From contig JANTQA010000070.1 in the NCBI GenBank assembly GCA_027625915.1, positions 10,917,001 to 10,981,000 of the forward strand: a DNA stretch of 64,000 nucleotides, written 5' to 3'. The notes beneath the pieces are model-generated. The model made no database searches, was not told the DNA's origin, and saw only the letters and a list, made by a program, of their open reading frames with translations. Each line of letters opens with the position of its first letter. Position 1 is the stretch's first letter. Shown one piece after another: positions 33,734 through 45,799 of this stretch. The stretch comes from Anaeramoeba flamelloides (taxonomy: Eukaryota > Metamonada > Anaeramoebidae). The translations under genes were made by a program, and so were the position numbers.

Positions 33734-34264
33734 TAAATCTGATTCCAAAAATTTGGATTCATCAAAAAATCAAAAATAGGCAAACAAAAATTCAATTTAT
33801 TATATTTTTTACCAAATCTAATCTAAAAACACATTATATTTACATAGTATTAATGTTTTTATAAGTAATCATTTTCATCCAAATAAAAGAAAATAATATT
33901 AAACTATAAAAATCAAAACCAGTATGTCCAAAATAATGAAACAAGCTGAACAAAAAATGTATTGTTAAATTGGTTGAAATTATACTAATAATTGTTGATC
34001 TATCAAATGATAAGATAGTAATGGACCAATTGTATGTGATTTTTCAATTTAAGAAACTCAACAATAACATTCTATCAACCATCGAAAAAAATAATCCAGA
34101 TCTAACCAAACAGATTTCGAACTTGAAAAAAAGAAATGAAAACAAAAACAAAAAAGACTAAAAATGAAATTGTTTGTAAAATCAAATAATTTCCAAATTG
34201 AATGTAAAGTATGGTATTGATATTCTTTCGACTGTTTATACTGCGTCCAAATATTTGAAATTTA
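33734..34264 (+). mobile_element. ~530-bp TIR element (TAAACYCC family)
   Basis: Left TAAATCTGATTCCAAAAATT-TGG, right end TCCAAATATTTGAAATTTA. Interior blocks ATTAATGTTTTTATAAGTAA, TGTCCAAAATAATGAAAC and ATCAAATGATAAGATA are shared with 26367-26903 and 43917-44447. A 63-codon frame (33970-34161) crosses the most conserved block, ending in a Lys-rich coil-like stretch, but it is not conserved among copies. Confidence 0.65.
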
Positions 34265-34878
34265 CTTTATCTAAATAAAAAAAAAAAAAAACTATTTTTA
34301 TCAATATATTCTCTTTTTTTTTTTAATGTTTGACATTACCAAAAAAAAATAACAAATAATTTACAAAAATAAATTTTCAGAGAGAATCTAGGATCACAGG
34401 CCACTAAAATAAAATACTCTTATCTCATCTCTCTCAAATTTTTATCATGCCTTATGGTGTAGCTACTCCCTTAAAAGTTTTCAATTTTAATAAAATGAAG
34501 ATTCTCCCTTTAATAGTTGTACAGAGACCGGATTTGAAAGTAACCACGTTAGTTTTGAAAAGTATTTTTCACTTTATGAAAACATTTAACTTTTAAAAAG
34601 TATTTATTGCTGATAAAATCATAAACAATTATAGAATTCACTTTTTTAAAACTACTATTTCGTTATTGGCTTAATTAGGAATTAGTTTCCTAAAAAAAAA
34701 GAGGTCAGTTCACTTGTTTCTTTGAAAAGTCTCTCTTTGATGTTGAAAAATAAAATGAAATTGAAAAATGAAGTTGAAATTTTATCCAATACTGAGAAGG
34801 ATACATGTTTTTTTTTGTTTAAAATTAAATATCTGTTGTAGATTAAAACGATGTGGAACTTGAATATATATATATATG
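34265..34878. other. Spacer between TIR element and full-length LINE
   Basis: No gene recognised. Ends in a (TA)n stretch and the target sequence of the LINE. Confidence 0.4.
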
Positions 34879-34929
34879 ATAAAATGTCATAATTTTTTTT
34901 TTTTTTTTATTTTTGAAGAGAGAAAATTG

Positions 34930-37900
34930 CTTTTCTCCTGTGTGCCTAATTTCTAAACTTTTTTTTAGAAATTTTGTTAAAGAATCACAAATTTTATTAT
35001 CACTTACTAATGATAATATATATGATGAATTCTTTTTTATTAATAATATCTCTGATGCTATTGATCTTTATTTTTTTTCAAAAAATTCAGATATCCAGAT
35101 TTTTCGATTTATTTTATAGGCCGGACAGTCCCATAAAAAATGATCGAAATCTTCAATGATATCAATATTTAACTTTTCTTTACATAAATCACAATTTTTA
35201 TTTTTTATTTTTACTTGTTACATAAGAGTACCTATTTAAACAATTAGTAAAATTTCGAAATTTTAGAATTGTTTTTGAAGCTTTCCAGTTTAAATATTTT
35301 TGTTGTTTGAAATTGCAATTTTGTTGTTTTATAATTTTTTAGATATTGTTGAACTTTCCAACTAGGTGAATTTTCCAATTCGGTTAATCGAAAAACTTTT
35401 AATTCTAAATCTAATAATTTTAATCCCTTAGTGTGCCAATTAATATTTTCATTTTCCAATTTTCGAAAATTTAGTATTGTTTTTTAATTTTTTTTAAATT
35501 TAAGAAATCTAATTTTTCTATCAATTTATATTTTCTTCGGTATACTTTTAATCTAGCGAGATCAATTTTTGCTTCAGTTTTATAAATTAATCGAGGTGAA
35601 TGGATATTAATTTGTAAGAAATTTGTGACTGTTTTATTGATAAATCTATCAATTCTTTCAAAATCATTTTGTTTCAAGTCAAATATTTCAAGACCATAAT
35701 AAAGTTGACTTAAAATAAGAGCTTTGAAAGAAGTTATTTTGACTCCATTGTTGAGTTTATTTTGTTGAAACAATCGATTAAGTGTTTCCAAGGACTTTTC
35801 TACTTTTTTGAAATTATATTCAAGATGCGTGTTTTTTTCTAACCAAATCCCAAGATAAAAAATATCTTTTAATTCTTTTTTTATATTTGGTTTTTTTTAT
35901 TATGTGGGTTCATCCCGAATCTTTTTATTATTTCAAAAATACTTTCTAAATTAATTTTTAGAGAGATTAATGGCCCTTTCATAATAAGAATAAGATCATC
36001 TGCATACATTTGAACATGAACAGCTAAAGTTTTTAACTTTTCTAGTAGGAAATGAGATATAAATGCGAAGAGAATTGGTGATAAGGGATCACCTTGATAA
36101 ACTCCAATTCCTTCTTTTTTGTAATATCTCAAGAGCCAATTTTTAATTGTTTCATTTTTGATAAATTTTTTAATAGATTGATATATTAACGAGTGTTGTA
36201 TAGAGTCAAAACATTTTTGTATGTCTATAGTAACTACAAAGTATTCTGTATTTTTATTTTTATTTTTTATTTTTTTAAATTTTCTTAATAAATTTAAAAC
36301 AGCAATTCTTGTTCCAAAATATTTTTTAAATCCAAATTGTTTTTTTGAAATCAATTCCCATGAGTCTTGAATTCCAATGTATATTAATTTTAAAAAAAAT
36401 CTTGGAAGAGATTGATTTATAGAGATAGGTCGATAATTTAATGGTTCGCCTTCATCCCCCGATTTATGAATAAATAATAAATTTCTTTTTTTTAATAAAA
36501 TTTATACTTTTTTCAGTTTCGTCTGTTATCCAATTTAAAAAAAATATTTTGAACTGTTTTAATAAAATAATTATAATTTAATAAATATTGAATTGGTTGG
36601 TTTTATATAAACTTATAATGATTTATTTTGTCAAATTCTTTAACTGATTTATTTTTTTTGAAATTTGATTATTTCTTTAATTTTATCTTGATCAAAAATT
36701 TCCTTTATGTAAATTGGATTTAATGAATTTTTATTAATTTTAAATTTTTTAATATAATTAATTATATTTGTATTAGGTTTTTTGACTAATTGATTTTACA
36801 AAATCGTTATACACTGTGAATATGGTTTCATTATTTAAAAACATTTTTGTAGAAGTTTCTCTTATTTTATTTAATGTTTTCCAAAAGTTTTTATTTTTAT
36901 TATATTCTTCATTTATTTGATTAAGTAATTTTAAGTAATTTAATTCATTAATTTTTTTCGATTTTATGTAAAGTTTCATTTTTATCAAACAATTTATAAA
37001 GTAAATTATTAATTTTTAATTTATCTTGTTTGATATCAAATACTATTCTTTCTTTCTGTTTATATTTTTTTTTAAATAAAATAAAATTTTCTTCATTTAA
37101 ATTAAAATTCTGCCGAGAAAAGAATTGGAGAAAGTCTTCTTGAAAGGTTGGAATATCTTTAATTTTATAGATATCATTGATTTCCCAATTTGAGTTTATT
37201 TCAAATTTATTCATAATTGTATTATGATCACTAATAAAATTTTTGATAGTCTTTGATTTATTGAGTTTTAAATTATCAAAATTTGTTAAAAAATAATCCA
37301 AATTGTTTGGTTTTCTACTTGGTTTATTATTAAGAAATATTTTAAAATTAAATTTTTCAAATAATTTTATTTTATTTTCATTTAAATTAAAATCACCACC
37401 AATAATTGTTTTATTGTTTTGGTATTTTCTTAAGATATTTATTATTTTTTTATTAATTTCAATATTTCGGTCATTTCTCCGATATATATTAATAATGATT
37501 AAATCAGTAAGTTGTATTCCCATTACATCTAAATCAGCAATTAATATTTCACGAAAAAATTCTAGAAATATCTTTTTTTATTATTATTAGTAAACCACCC
37601 TTATTTCCATTATTTCCATAAGATTTTTTATTCACAGAGAAATAGTTTGTGAAAGTTGGTTTTTTTGTTATTTTGGATTCTTGTATTAAACAAATATCGA
37701 TATTAAATTTTAATAAAAAAGATTCTAATTTAAAAATTTTATTTGAATTATTCAAGCCACAAATATTTAAAGAGGCTATATTAATATTTATTTTTTGATT
37801 TTTATTTTTCATTTTTTTAGAACCTTTTATTAATAATCTTTCTTTGTTCTTCAAAAAATGTTTTATATATAAATCATTTGGAATATTTTTTTGTTTATTT

Positions 37901-38459
37901 ATTAATATTCTTTTAAAAGTTTTTATTTTTTCGAGATTTTCCCAAATTACAAGTTTATTATTTCCTTTCCTTAAAAATCTAATAACACAATAATTATTTA
38001 AGAAATTAAATATTTCTAATGTTGAAATATTTTTTTTTGAATAAAAATCAATTTGTTTTTGTTTGGTACATTTTGTAACTTTTTGAAACTTTTACAATAT
38101 GTAAAGTTTGAAAAATAAATTATTTTATTTTTATCATTATTGTAATCAATATTATTATTAATTTGGTTTGATAAATAAATTAGTGTTTTTAATAAATTGA
38201 AAATTTCTACTTTTCCGTTATTTGAATTGGAGTAATTATAATTATCAAATATTGAAATATAAGAATAATTAAAAGATTTTTTAATCCAATATTCAATTTG
38301 GAAGTTGTTGATTTTTGTTAGTTTCCAATTTTTGAATTCAATAAGAATTATTAATTTTTTTAAATTTTTTATTAATAATTTTTTATTTGTTGTGTTGAAT
38401 TCTTTTATATTTAATAAGATAATAAATTCATTCATAATTTTTAATTGAATTTTTTTCAA
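34930..38459 (-). pseudogene. LINE ORF2: endonuclease, reverse transcriptase, zinc knuckle
   Basis: ORF2 nicks target DNA and reverse-transcribes the element's RNA there. Reading down the minus strand: an RRM-like leader (38459-37860); an apurinic-type endonuclease from about 37810 to 36950 (NIASLNICGLNN, CLIQESK, GGLLIIIKK, IIGGDFNLNEN, NLDYFLTNF, ISDHNTI); a linker; RT from about 36480 (NYRPISINQSLPRFFLKLIY; FGFKKYFGTRI; motif A VVTIDIQKCFDSI; YYKKEGIGVYQGDPLSPILF; catalytic MYADDLILI near 36000); thumb (35471-35800); C-terminal knuckle C-X2-C-X13-H-X4-C at about 35122-35196 (CDLC…DFDHFLWDC). The domains fall in different frames (37549-37854, 36948-37523, 36773-36988, 35881-36480, 35471-35791, 35244-35459), so there are at least five breaks. 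Confidence 0.88.
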
Positions 38460-38749
38460 GTGGTTGTCGTTTTTTTGGGGTTTTGATGATAAAACGAGAA
38501 AAAAATTTTTCTGAATGAGTCTTATTAAAAAAATTGAATATTGAAAAATTTATTTTATTTGTTGGATTTAGTTTGAATTTATTTTTTATAATTATTGGAT
38601 AATTGAAAGATTATCAATTTTTGTAAAAGTCCATTTTAAATCATTCTTTTTAATTTTTGATTTATATGAAGTTTTTATATATAAAATAAAATAAATTAAG
38701 GTTTTAAAAATATTTATTGTTTTAATTTCTTTTTTAAAACCTGATAGTC

Positions 38750-40452
38750 ACTTTTTCTTTTGGTTTCTATGTTTGATACAGTAACCTGAAGTATCAAATG
38801 TGTGGTTTTTTACAATCTTTATTGTTTAGAGTTATTCCTTTACATTTAACACTGGTTATTAATTTATCTGAAATACTCTTTTTGCCTTTGCCTTTGTTTT
38901 TTGTTTTTTAAGTTGAGTTGAATATTTTTCATATATATTTCTTTATTTTTTGGAGTTTGGTTAAAATAATATAATAAATCTTTTTGAATATTTGGTTTTT
39001 TATCAACTTTTTTGTTTAAGTTATTTGAGTTATTTGAGGTTGGTTGATTATTATTTTGATTAATTTTTTTGATTAATAGAAATAGAGTTGTTAATTCCAT
39101 CAATCTTATCAATTTCTTGATTTTTTTTATTATTTTTCTTTTTTAATTCTTTTTCGAATTTTTCTTTAAATTCTTTATCTCGAATTAAAAATTGATTATA
39201 AACTAGTTCCTCTTCTTTTCTTTTTGAGGATTGAGTTGTTTTTGAATCATTTATATTTGGGTTTAGATTTTCTAATAAAGATAGTTCAGATTCATTTTCT
39301 GAATCTTTTATAATTTGAATTTCATTAGATTTATCTTTTATTTCATTCTCAGAATGAATATAACCTTTATCAGATTTATTCTGAATTTTTTTGGATGATA
39401 TATTATTATATAAGTTATTATTTTTATTTTTAATAACTTTATGATTATTTTTAGATAAATTTGTGATAATTTCTTTCAAATCTAGAATTTCTTTTTCAAG
39501 AGAATTAATTCTATTTTCATATTGATTATTATTATGATTTGAATTATTATTTGAATTCAATTTTGGAGTTTTTGAATTTTTGGTTATTTGTTTTTTGGAA
39601 TTAGAGAGTAATTTTTTGTAGGCCTTTTTAATGGTAATTGGTCTCTCATTAATCAGTAAACCATTTAAGTGAAGTGCCTTATCTCTAATTACACAAGAAG
39701 GAAAGGTAACAAACGCAAAATACTTTTTTTTTTTTTTTCTTTTTAATTATAACTGCATTTTTTGGGTTGAAGTTTTGAAAAAAAGAAATCAAATTATCTG
39801 TGGTGTAGTTGTGGGGATAATTGAAAATAATTATTTGTGTTTGTGATAATTTCCTTTTTGAATTGTTTTTATTATTTTTTTTATTATTTTTTTTTTTTGT
39901 TTTTTTTTATTTCTTTGTTGTTGGGATCCATTTGCTTATTTATTTTTTTTTTTTATTGTTGCAAAAAAGTTGGTGTTTCGGCTTAATAGGGGCTTTGCTA
40001 GACTTTTCTTTCACTAGATCCGCGGTCTCAGTAATTTTCGCGTGATCAAAAATTTTATTTGTGATTTTAACACCACTGACAATTTTTTTTTTTTTTTGAT
40101 CGTTCATGATCCAAAAAAATTTTGTCTTTAGTATTGGCGTCTCGTTGCAAATGGGTTTTTGTATTTTTCACATTTTGTGAATTGTTTTTTGTAAAGCTTT
40201 TTTTACTTGGTTTGTAGTCTTTAACATTAAGTTTTCTGTTGAAAATTTTTGTTGATTTTATTTTTTTTCTACTCTTAGTGCTTCTTCTTTCTTTTTAAAT
40301 TTTAGAATTGCAATATTATTATCATTATCTTTTTGATTCATAATGAATTGTATTGATGGAAGTACTTCGACTTCTTGTTTAATGATAGTTAGCAATTCAT
40401 CATAAGAAAAGATTTGTGGAATCTTAGATAGAAACATAGTGTTTGTCTTCAT
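38750..40452 (-). pseudogene. LINE ORF1: two RRM-like domains, coiled coil, Cys/His cluster
   Basis: ORF1 proteins of LINEs bind the element RNA. Start ATG at 40452 (MKTNTMFLSKIPQIFSYDEL). Domain 1 (40258-40452) has RNP2-like MFLSKIP and RNP1-like NIAILKF. After a basic linker, domain 2 (about 39830-39610) has IIIFNYPHNYTTDNL and, across a frame shift in an A15 run, KYFAFVTF. An Asn-rich stretch with a predicted coiled coil follows (NRINSLEKEILDLKEIITNL, 39480-39430). The C-terminus (38850-38760) holds KCKGITLNNKDCKK and, after one shift, SGYCIKHRN. This C-X9-C...C-X3-H pattern recalls the small C-G-x-T-x-x-G-x-x-C/CxxH zinc motif seen in many viral and mobile-element proteins. Several frame breaks; not translatable as it stands. 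Confidence 0.75.
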
Positions 40453-40564
40453 TTGGGAAGAGTAAAGTTGAAAGAGTAAAAAGTATAAAAAATAAAATGT
40501 CATAATTTTGATCATTCTGGAAAAAATTGACAAACTTATTAACATGGTAAAAACTATTTAATTT

Positions 40565-40705
40565 ATTCTGTTACTTAAAGAGAAAAATTTATACTATTTT
40601 TTTTTACCTATTTTTAACTGATCAGTGAAGGTATATGAAACTAAAATTGCCCAGACTTGATGAATACCTATTTTTTTAATCTTAAAGTCAATTTTCATAT
40701 GAATG
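40565..40705 (-). repeat. Dispersed repeat S, copy 3 (inverted)
   Basis: On the minus strand GAAAATTGACTTTAAGATTA, AATAGGTATTCATCAAGTCT and CAGTTAAAAATAGGTAAAAA correspond to the S blocks at 15119-15240. Confidence 0.5.
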
Positions 40706-41336
40706 AATTAAGAATTGAATCAAAAAATCCCAAAAAATTGATTTTTACTAATGTTAATAATTAAAATCTCAAATTTGGTTGAAAATTGACCATTCTTAAA
40801 ATTTGGTTTTTTTATGTTTTTTTGGATTTTATTTGGATTCCAATTGTAACTCGAAATTTCTGGACTTGATTTTTGTTTTTAAATGAAGGGAAAAAAGACT
40901 TTATTAAAAAATTTGAAAATAAATGAACTTTTATTTCATTTTTAACAATCAAAAATAATTGATTTTAAGGATTATTTTCGAGAATTTTCAACAAGAATCT
41001 TGGGTTCACATATCCAAACAAAAAAAAAAGAACAAGTGATATAGTTATAAAGATGTTAATTACTTTTATGGATCTTGGAAAAACCTCTTTTTTCTTTTTC
41101 TGAAAAAAAGATAAAAAATGAAAAAAATGAATTTTTCTTTTACTGAAAAGACAATAAAAATGGATAAAAAAAGAAAAAGAGTGTATATTTCTCTAAAAAT
41201 GAAAAATTAAATAAATTAAAAAAAGGAGAAATTTATAATTAAGCCTTTACAAAAAGTCTTTTTTTGAAAAATTAAAGATAAAAGAGTTCAAAATAAATTC
41301 ATTTTTTACTTCTTTTTTTTTTTTCAATCCTTCAAA

Positions 41337-43171
41337 ATGTCCAATTCATCCTCTCTTTATCTAACAGGAGCCAAAAAAAGATTTCTTCAATTTTTTTACC
41401 CAAGAAAAGAACAAAAACAATTTACCCAAATGGTCAGAAAGCTCAATCAAAAAAACCCAAACAATAAAAAAGATCGTCAGTGGAAAGTCAAGTAATTTTC
41501 TTGTTTGGAAAAAGCCAAACAAATTGGAGTTTTATCAAAAAGATAAAAAGAAAAGGAAATACCAATTACCTAAAAACGAAACAATCAAAGACATTGTTTC
41601 AAGTTGCTATACCTATCTAATTTTAACTGAATCAGGAAAGGTCTGGTCTTTGGCCAAAAGTAACCGTTATAAAGTAGTACCTTTTCTTGATGTTGACCAA
41701 AGTACCTTTGAAAAGATCAGTACTGTAACCTTTTTCGAAGAAAAGAAATTGTTTGTTAATTCAGTGGTAATGGGCTTTGCTTCTTGTTATTATCTTTGTA
41801 ATGGAGATCAATTGTATGCCTCAGGATCCAACTCTTATGGTAGTCTGGGTCTTGGTGAAAACAGTTTCGAGGAACCAATGCCTGTCTATGTCCAAGACAA
41901 GGTTATCAAAATCTTTGCAGGATTCTTTTCTTTTGGTTTCTTTTTCATCACAAGCCAGCCTGATCTTTTGTATGCCTGTGGAAAAACTGCAGGTGGACAG
42001 TTAGGTATTGGCTCTTGTGTTGAAAAGCAAAAGACACCTACTGCTGTTAAAAACATTAAAGGATTCGAGATCCTGACTGTAAGTTCGGGTGATCGCCACT
42101 CCACTTTAATCACCAAAAAGGGACAAACCTTTGGTTACGGCCAACAGGTAACAAATGGGATTGGTGTCCAAAAAAAAATTTTTACCTTAATACCACAACT
42201 AAAGGAGAAGAAAGCTGTCCAACTGTCAATAGGTACAAGACAAACCTTTGTTTTAACAGACCAAAACGAATTGTATGCGTGGGGTTATAACGGCTTATTC
42301 CCAACAGATCAATTCAATAAGATCTTTCAGAAATTACCAACAAAAATCAAGCTTCCTGGTTTTTTTACTCATTATCTAGAATCAAAAGACCAGATCCGAA
42401 TTGCTAGTGGATCGTATTTGAACTTTCTTTATCTTGATTTCAAAAATACACTTTCTGAAGATCTCAGGATATTATTTGAATCCCAAAAAATTTTGTGATT
42501 GTGAAATTGGAACCATGGGAAACCAAATCCCAGTTCATAAGAACCTTGTTGAATGCTGAACCAAATTAACAATTGATCAAATTCAAAACAAATTATTTGG
42601 AGAAAAATCAATCAATAAAGAAAAAACCTTGAATTTTCTGAAATGGATTTATTATGATGAAATTTCAGAGATATTGAAAAACTTGAACAAACTTTTAATT
42701 TATTGGAATTAACATTCCCTCCATCTGTGGATAATACACTTGAAAAAGATATTGCCTAACTCTACCAAGATGATGATTCAAAGGATTTCAAAATTTTGGT
42801 TAAAATTGAGTATGAACAGGATGAAGAAGAGGATAATGATGAGGAAGAGGTGGAAGAGGAAAATTATGAAGAAATACCAGAACACAAATTCATTTTATTG
42901 GCCCGAAGTGGCTTGTTTCGGGAAATGTTTGATTATGTTAATGAAAAAGATAACACAAATAAAGTTCAAGATTATACTAATAAATCAATCAAAAGCTTGA
43001 AAATTTTAATCAAATATTTTTATACCAATTCAATTGAATTGACAACTGACCAAGATCCAAAATTAATTGTTGAAGAATTATCTGATGCTGTTGAATATTA
43101 TCAATTTAAATGATCAATGTAATTTTGAGTCTGAATTATTGAAAATTAAAAATCAATTTGATCTTAATTAA
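41337..43171 (+). pseudogene. RCC1-BTB family pseudogene, copy 3
   Basis: Full-length homologue of 54738-56561, clearly dead. It starts MSNSSSLYLTGAKKRFLQFF, then an extra T in a T7 run (about 41392) breaks the frame. A 324-codon frame (41524-42498) covers the RCC1 units (LYASGSNSYGSLGLG, LLYACGKTAGGQLGIG, ELYAWGYNGL). An extra base in the A-run before TTTTGTGATTGTG (about 42485) breaks the first BTB segment. TGA replaces the Arg codon of ECRTK (about 42557). A further shift lies near 42670, TAA replaces the Gln codon in DIAQLY (about 42758), and a last shift lies near 43106 in YYQLNDQ. Between these the second BTB domain is recognisable (42796-43113), with an acidic loop of about 20 residues. 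5' and 3' flanks match copy 2, so the whole unit was duplicated in inverted orientation. Confidence 0.9.
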
Positions 43172-43400
43172 TTTGGGTTTTTTTGATCTTTTGCCATTCC
43201 TGTCTTTTTTAATACTAATATTTTGAATTCAATTGATGATTTGGTTGGATAAATAAATAAATTAAACAATCAATCAATTATTAATTAATTGGATTTTTTA
43301 TTTTTCAAATTTAAAATATAAATTGATAATTATTATACCTTTTCAAGAGGTGTAAATTACACCTTTGATGTGTTTATAAACCATTTTTCCAGTCAAAGTA
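43172..43400 (+). repeat. Shared 3' flank of RCC1-BTB copies
   Basis: AATTGATGATTTGGTTGGAT, CAATTAATT tracts and ...GTGTAAATTACACCTTTGAT, GTGTTTATAAACC are also found downstream of copy 2 (about 26955-27130, inverted: ACACTTTTGATCCACTTATAAAC). The first part also lies downstream of copies 1 and 4 (22540-22665 and 49020-49120). Duplicated units therefore include 150-200 bases of 3' flank. Confidence 0.6.
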
Positions 43401-43916
43401 CCACTTTATACGGTTACTGGGAGTGCTTTAATGTGGTTTTATCCTATCTTCTTATCAATTTTTTTTTTTAATTATCGGAATCATAATCATTTTTTCTAAA
43501 TTACTTCAAATTTTTATTTTGTTTAGATTTCTTGATTCTTTTCTATGTTTATCCTATCTTTCTTTTTACTTTACTTTTTTTTTTTTTTCAGATTCTTTTT
43601 TAATTTCCAACTTAATTATCAAAAAAAAAGTTCTTCCAAAATACCAATAAACATTTTTAAAATTGAGACTCTGTAATATCTTTTCAAAAATTCAAAAAAA
43701 AATAATAACTAAAAAAAAATTTAAACACAATTTTTGAAATGAACATTATCAATTTTTTATTCCTGAAATTTCACTGAAAAAATGTTTATAAGAAGATTAT
43801 TTTGTTGCCAATTATTCTAATTTTGAAATATCAGGTTTTTATCTGTTTAGAATACTTTAAAAGTGAATTAGTAATAAGATATAATCTTTAGTTGTTCTTT
43901 AATCCAAATGATTATA

Positions 43917-44447
43917 TAAACCCCTTTCCAAAAATTTGGACACGCCCAAAATCAAAAATAGTAAAATAAAACTCAATTTATTGTATTTTTCCAAACCTAA
44001 TATAAAACCAAATTTAAGTTACAGGGTATTAATGTTTTAATAAGTAATCATTTTAATCCAAATAAAAGAAAAAAATATAAAACTCAAAAAAAAAAATAGA
44101 AGTGTGTCCTAAATAATGAAACGAGCTGAACAAAAAATGTAATGGTAAATTTTTTGAAATTTCACCAACAATTGTTGATCGATCAAATGATAAGATACCA
44201 TCGACAAATTGTATGTGATTTTTCTTTAAAAAACTCAACACTAACCCTTCAACCAACCATAGAAAAAAATTTCACAATCTAACGAAAGAGATTAAATAAC
44301 TGGAAAAAAGGAATTGAAAACCAAACAAAAAATACAAAAAATGAAAATAGTTTGTAAAATCAAAATTGTTTCCAAATTGAATTTAAAGTATTGTATTGTT
44401 ATTCTTTCAACTGTTTAAATGAGTCCAAATTTTTGGAATATAGTTTA
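43917..44447 (+). mobile_element. ~531-bp TIR element (TAAACYCC family)
   Basis: Left TAAACCCCTTTCCAAAAATT-TGGACACGCC, right (reverse complement) TAAACTATATTCCAAAAATT-TGGACTC. TA on both sides. Interior as in 26367-26903 (inverted). Non-coding, broken. Confidence 0.7.
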
Positions 44448-44455
44448 AAAATATA

Positions 44456-45418
44456 TAAACTCCTTTTCAATTAAAGGGATCCAGTATAATTGATGAAATA
44501 CAACTTATCCTATGAGTTTAAGTAATTATTATTCTCAAAATAATTTTTAATTTTAAGATTAAAATCCTTTTTTCTCATTTAGTAAATTATTTTTTGGGTA
44601 TATTATTAAATTTCAAAATTGGTCAAATTGAAATTTTTCATATTTTTCAAGAGTTTCTTGGTTATTATCATTGGTATTAAAGTTTTTAATGTTTTTTTAT
44701 AGTTGTGAAAGGAAAAAGCAAAATGATTATTTTGCTATGGGGAGTATTTTATTACTAAATTGTAGAAAATCCAAAATTTTGAAATCATCAATAAAAAATA
44801 TTTTTATAAATTTGTTCGAAATCCAATTTTAACCACCAAAGTTAAGTGTAAATTTTTTTCCCCTTAAAACAAGTTGCCAAAGTCTAATTGGTCTCTTAAT
44901 TATTTTTTTTTCTCAAAACCCATGCCAAAATTTTCTAGTATACCATCCAAACCACCCAGGTATACTCTAACCTACCCTAAATCCTGAAAAACCTAACGAC
45001 AGTGGATAATTTTTAATTTGGTCATGTAAATAATATAATATTTTTTGATTTTAATATTTTAATTATTTTTCTTCTTCTCTTTTTTATTTAGTGAATTTTC
45101 TTTGATTACTCCTTTCTCACAATAAAAAAATAAAATTCATACATTTACAAATAAAAAATTTTATTGTCGTCAATTTTAATTTTCCTAAAGAAATTAAGAA
45201 TTTTGAAAGAGACGACTCAATAAAAGTGTCCAAAAAATTTTTTGTATATTTTTTTTTATGGGAATTTATGGTTTGTTCAGGTTTTTCCTTTATTATTATT
45301 GGCTATAATGGAAAGAAAATTATTTCTCTTATTTCTAAACATTCTTGTTTTGGTTGATTCTTAAAAAAAAGTGAATTTTTCATTCTTGGCTGGGTAACTT
45401 TGAGTGAAATGGAGTTTA
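44456..45418 (-). mobile_element. TIR element, ends TAAACTCC...AAAGGG, ~960 bp
   Basis: Left TAAACTCCTTTTCAATTAAA-GGG, right (reverse complement) TAAACTCCATTTCACTCAAA; TA flanks. The right half (45180-45418) is the inverted counterpart of the left half of 59647-60199 (GAATCAACCAAA, CCTGAACAAACCATAAAT). It abuts the element at 43917-44447. No transposase recognised. Confidence 0.6.
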
Positions 45419-45534
45419 TATCTTACAGGTATGATAATTTTTTTGATTTAATTAAAACCATTTTACACATGAGAGTGACTTCTAAAATTTTCTTGTCTGA
45501 TATATATATATATATATCAATTTATTATTCATGA

Positions 45535-45735
45535 TAGCCACAAGATTAAGAATTTTCTCCCCACCCTTCAGAAATTTAATTATAAAATCATTTATTGAAT
45601 AATTATTCATTGATGAAAACTATTTGAAAGTCTCAGTATTTTAATTTATTCCATTGAATTTTAATTCTACTTATTAATTTAGAAATAATTATATTGATCT
45701 GAAAAAAATATTGAAATTTTCCTTCAACTTCAAAT
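45535..45735 (-). mobile_element. LINE 3' fragment (family I)
   Basis: CAGAAATTTAATTATAAAAT, TAATTATTCATTGATGAAAA and AATTTTAATTCTACTTATTA follow the order of the minus-strand LINE 3' region at 26115-26235. Weak but collinear. Confidence 0.4.
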
Positions 45736-45799
45736 CTCTATTTTTGGTTAGAATTATATTTGTCTTTATATTATGAATTTTTTTAAAATTCACCTTTTA

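Larger units (their letters stand above)
34879..40509 (-). mobile_element. Full-length LINE (family II) with 18-bp target-site duplication
   Basis: The 18-bp sequence ATAAAATGTCATAATTTT occurs at 34879-34896, directly before the LINE poly-T (3' tail on the minus strand), and again at 40492-40509, directly outside its 5' end. The element is therefore 34897-40491, 5.6 kb, with a 5' UTR of only about 40 bases before ORF1. A poly-A tail and a variable target duplication are the marks of target-primed reverse transcription by an apurinic-endonuclease LINE. Perfect duplications imply a fairly recent insertion, although both ORFs carry frameshifts, mostly at homopolymers. Confidence 0.92.
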
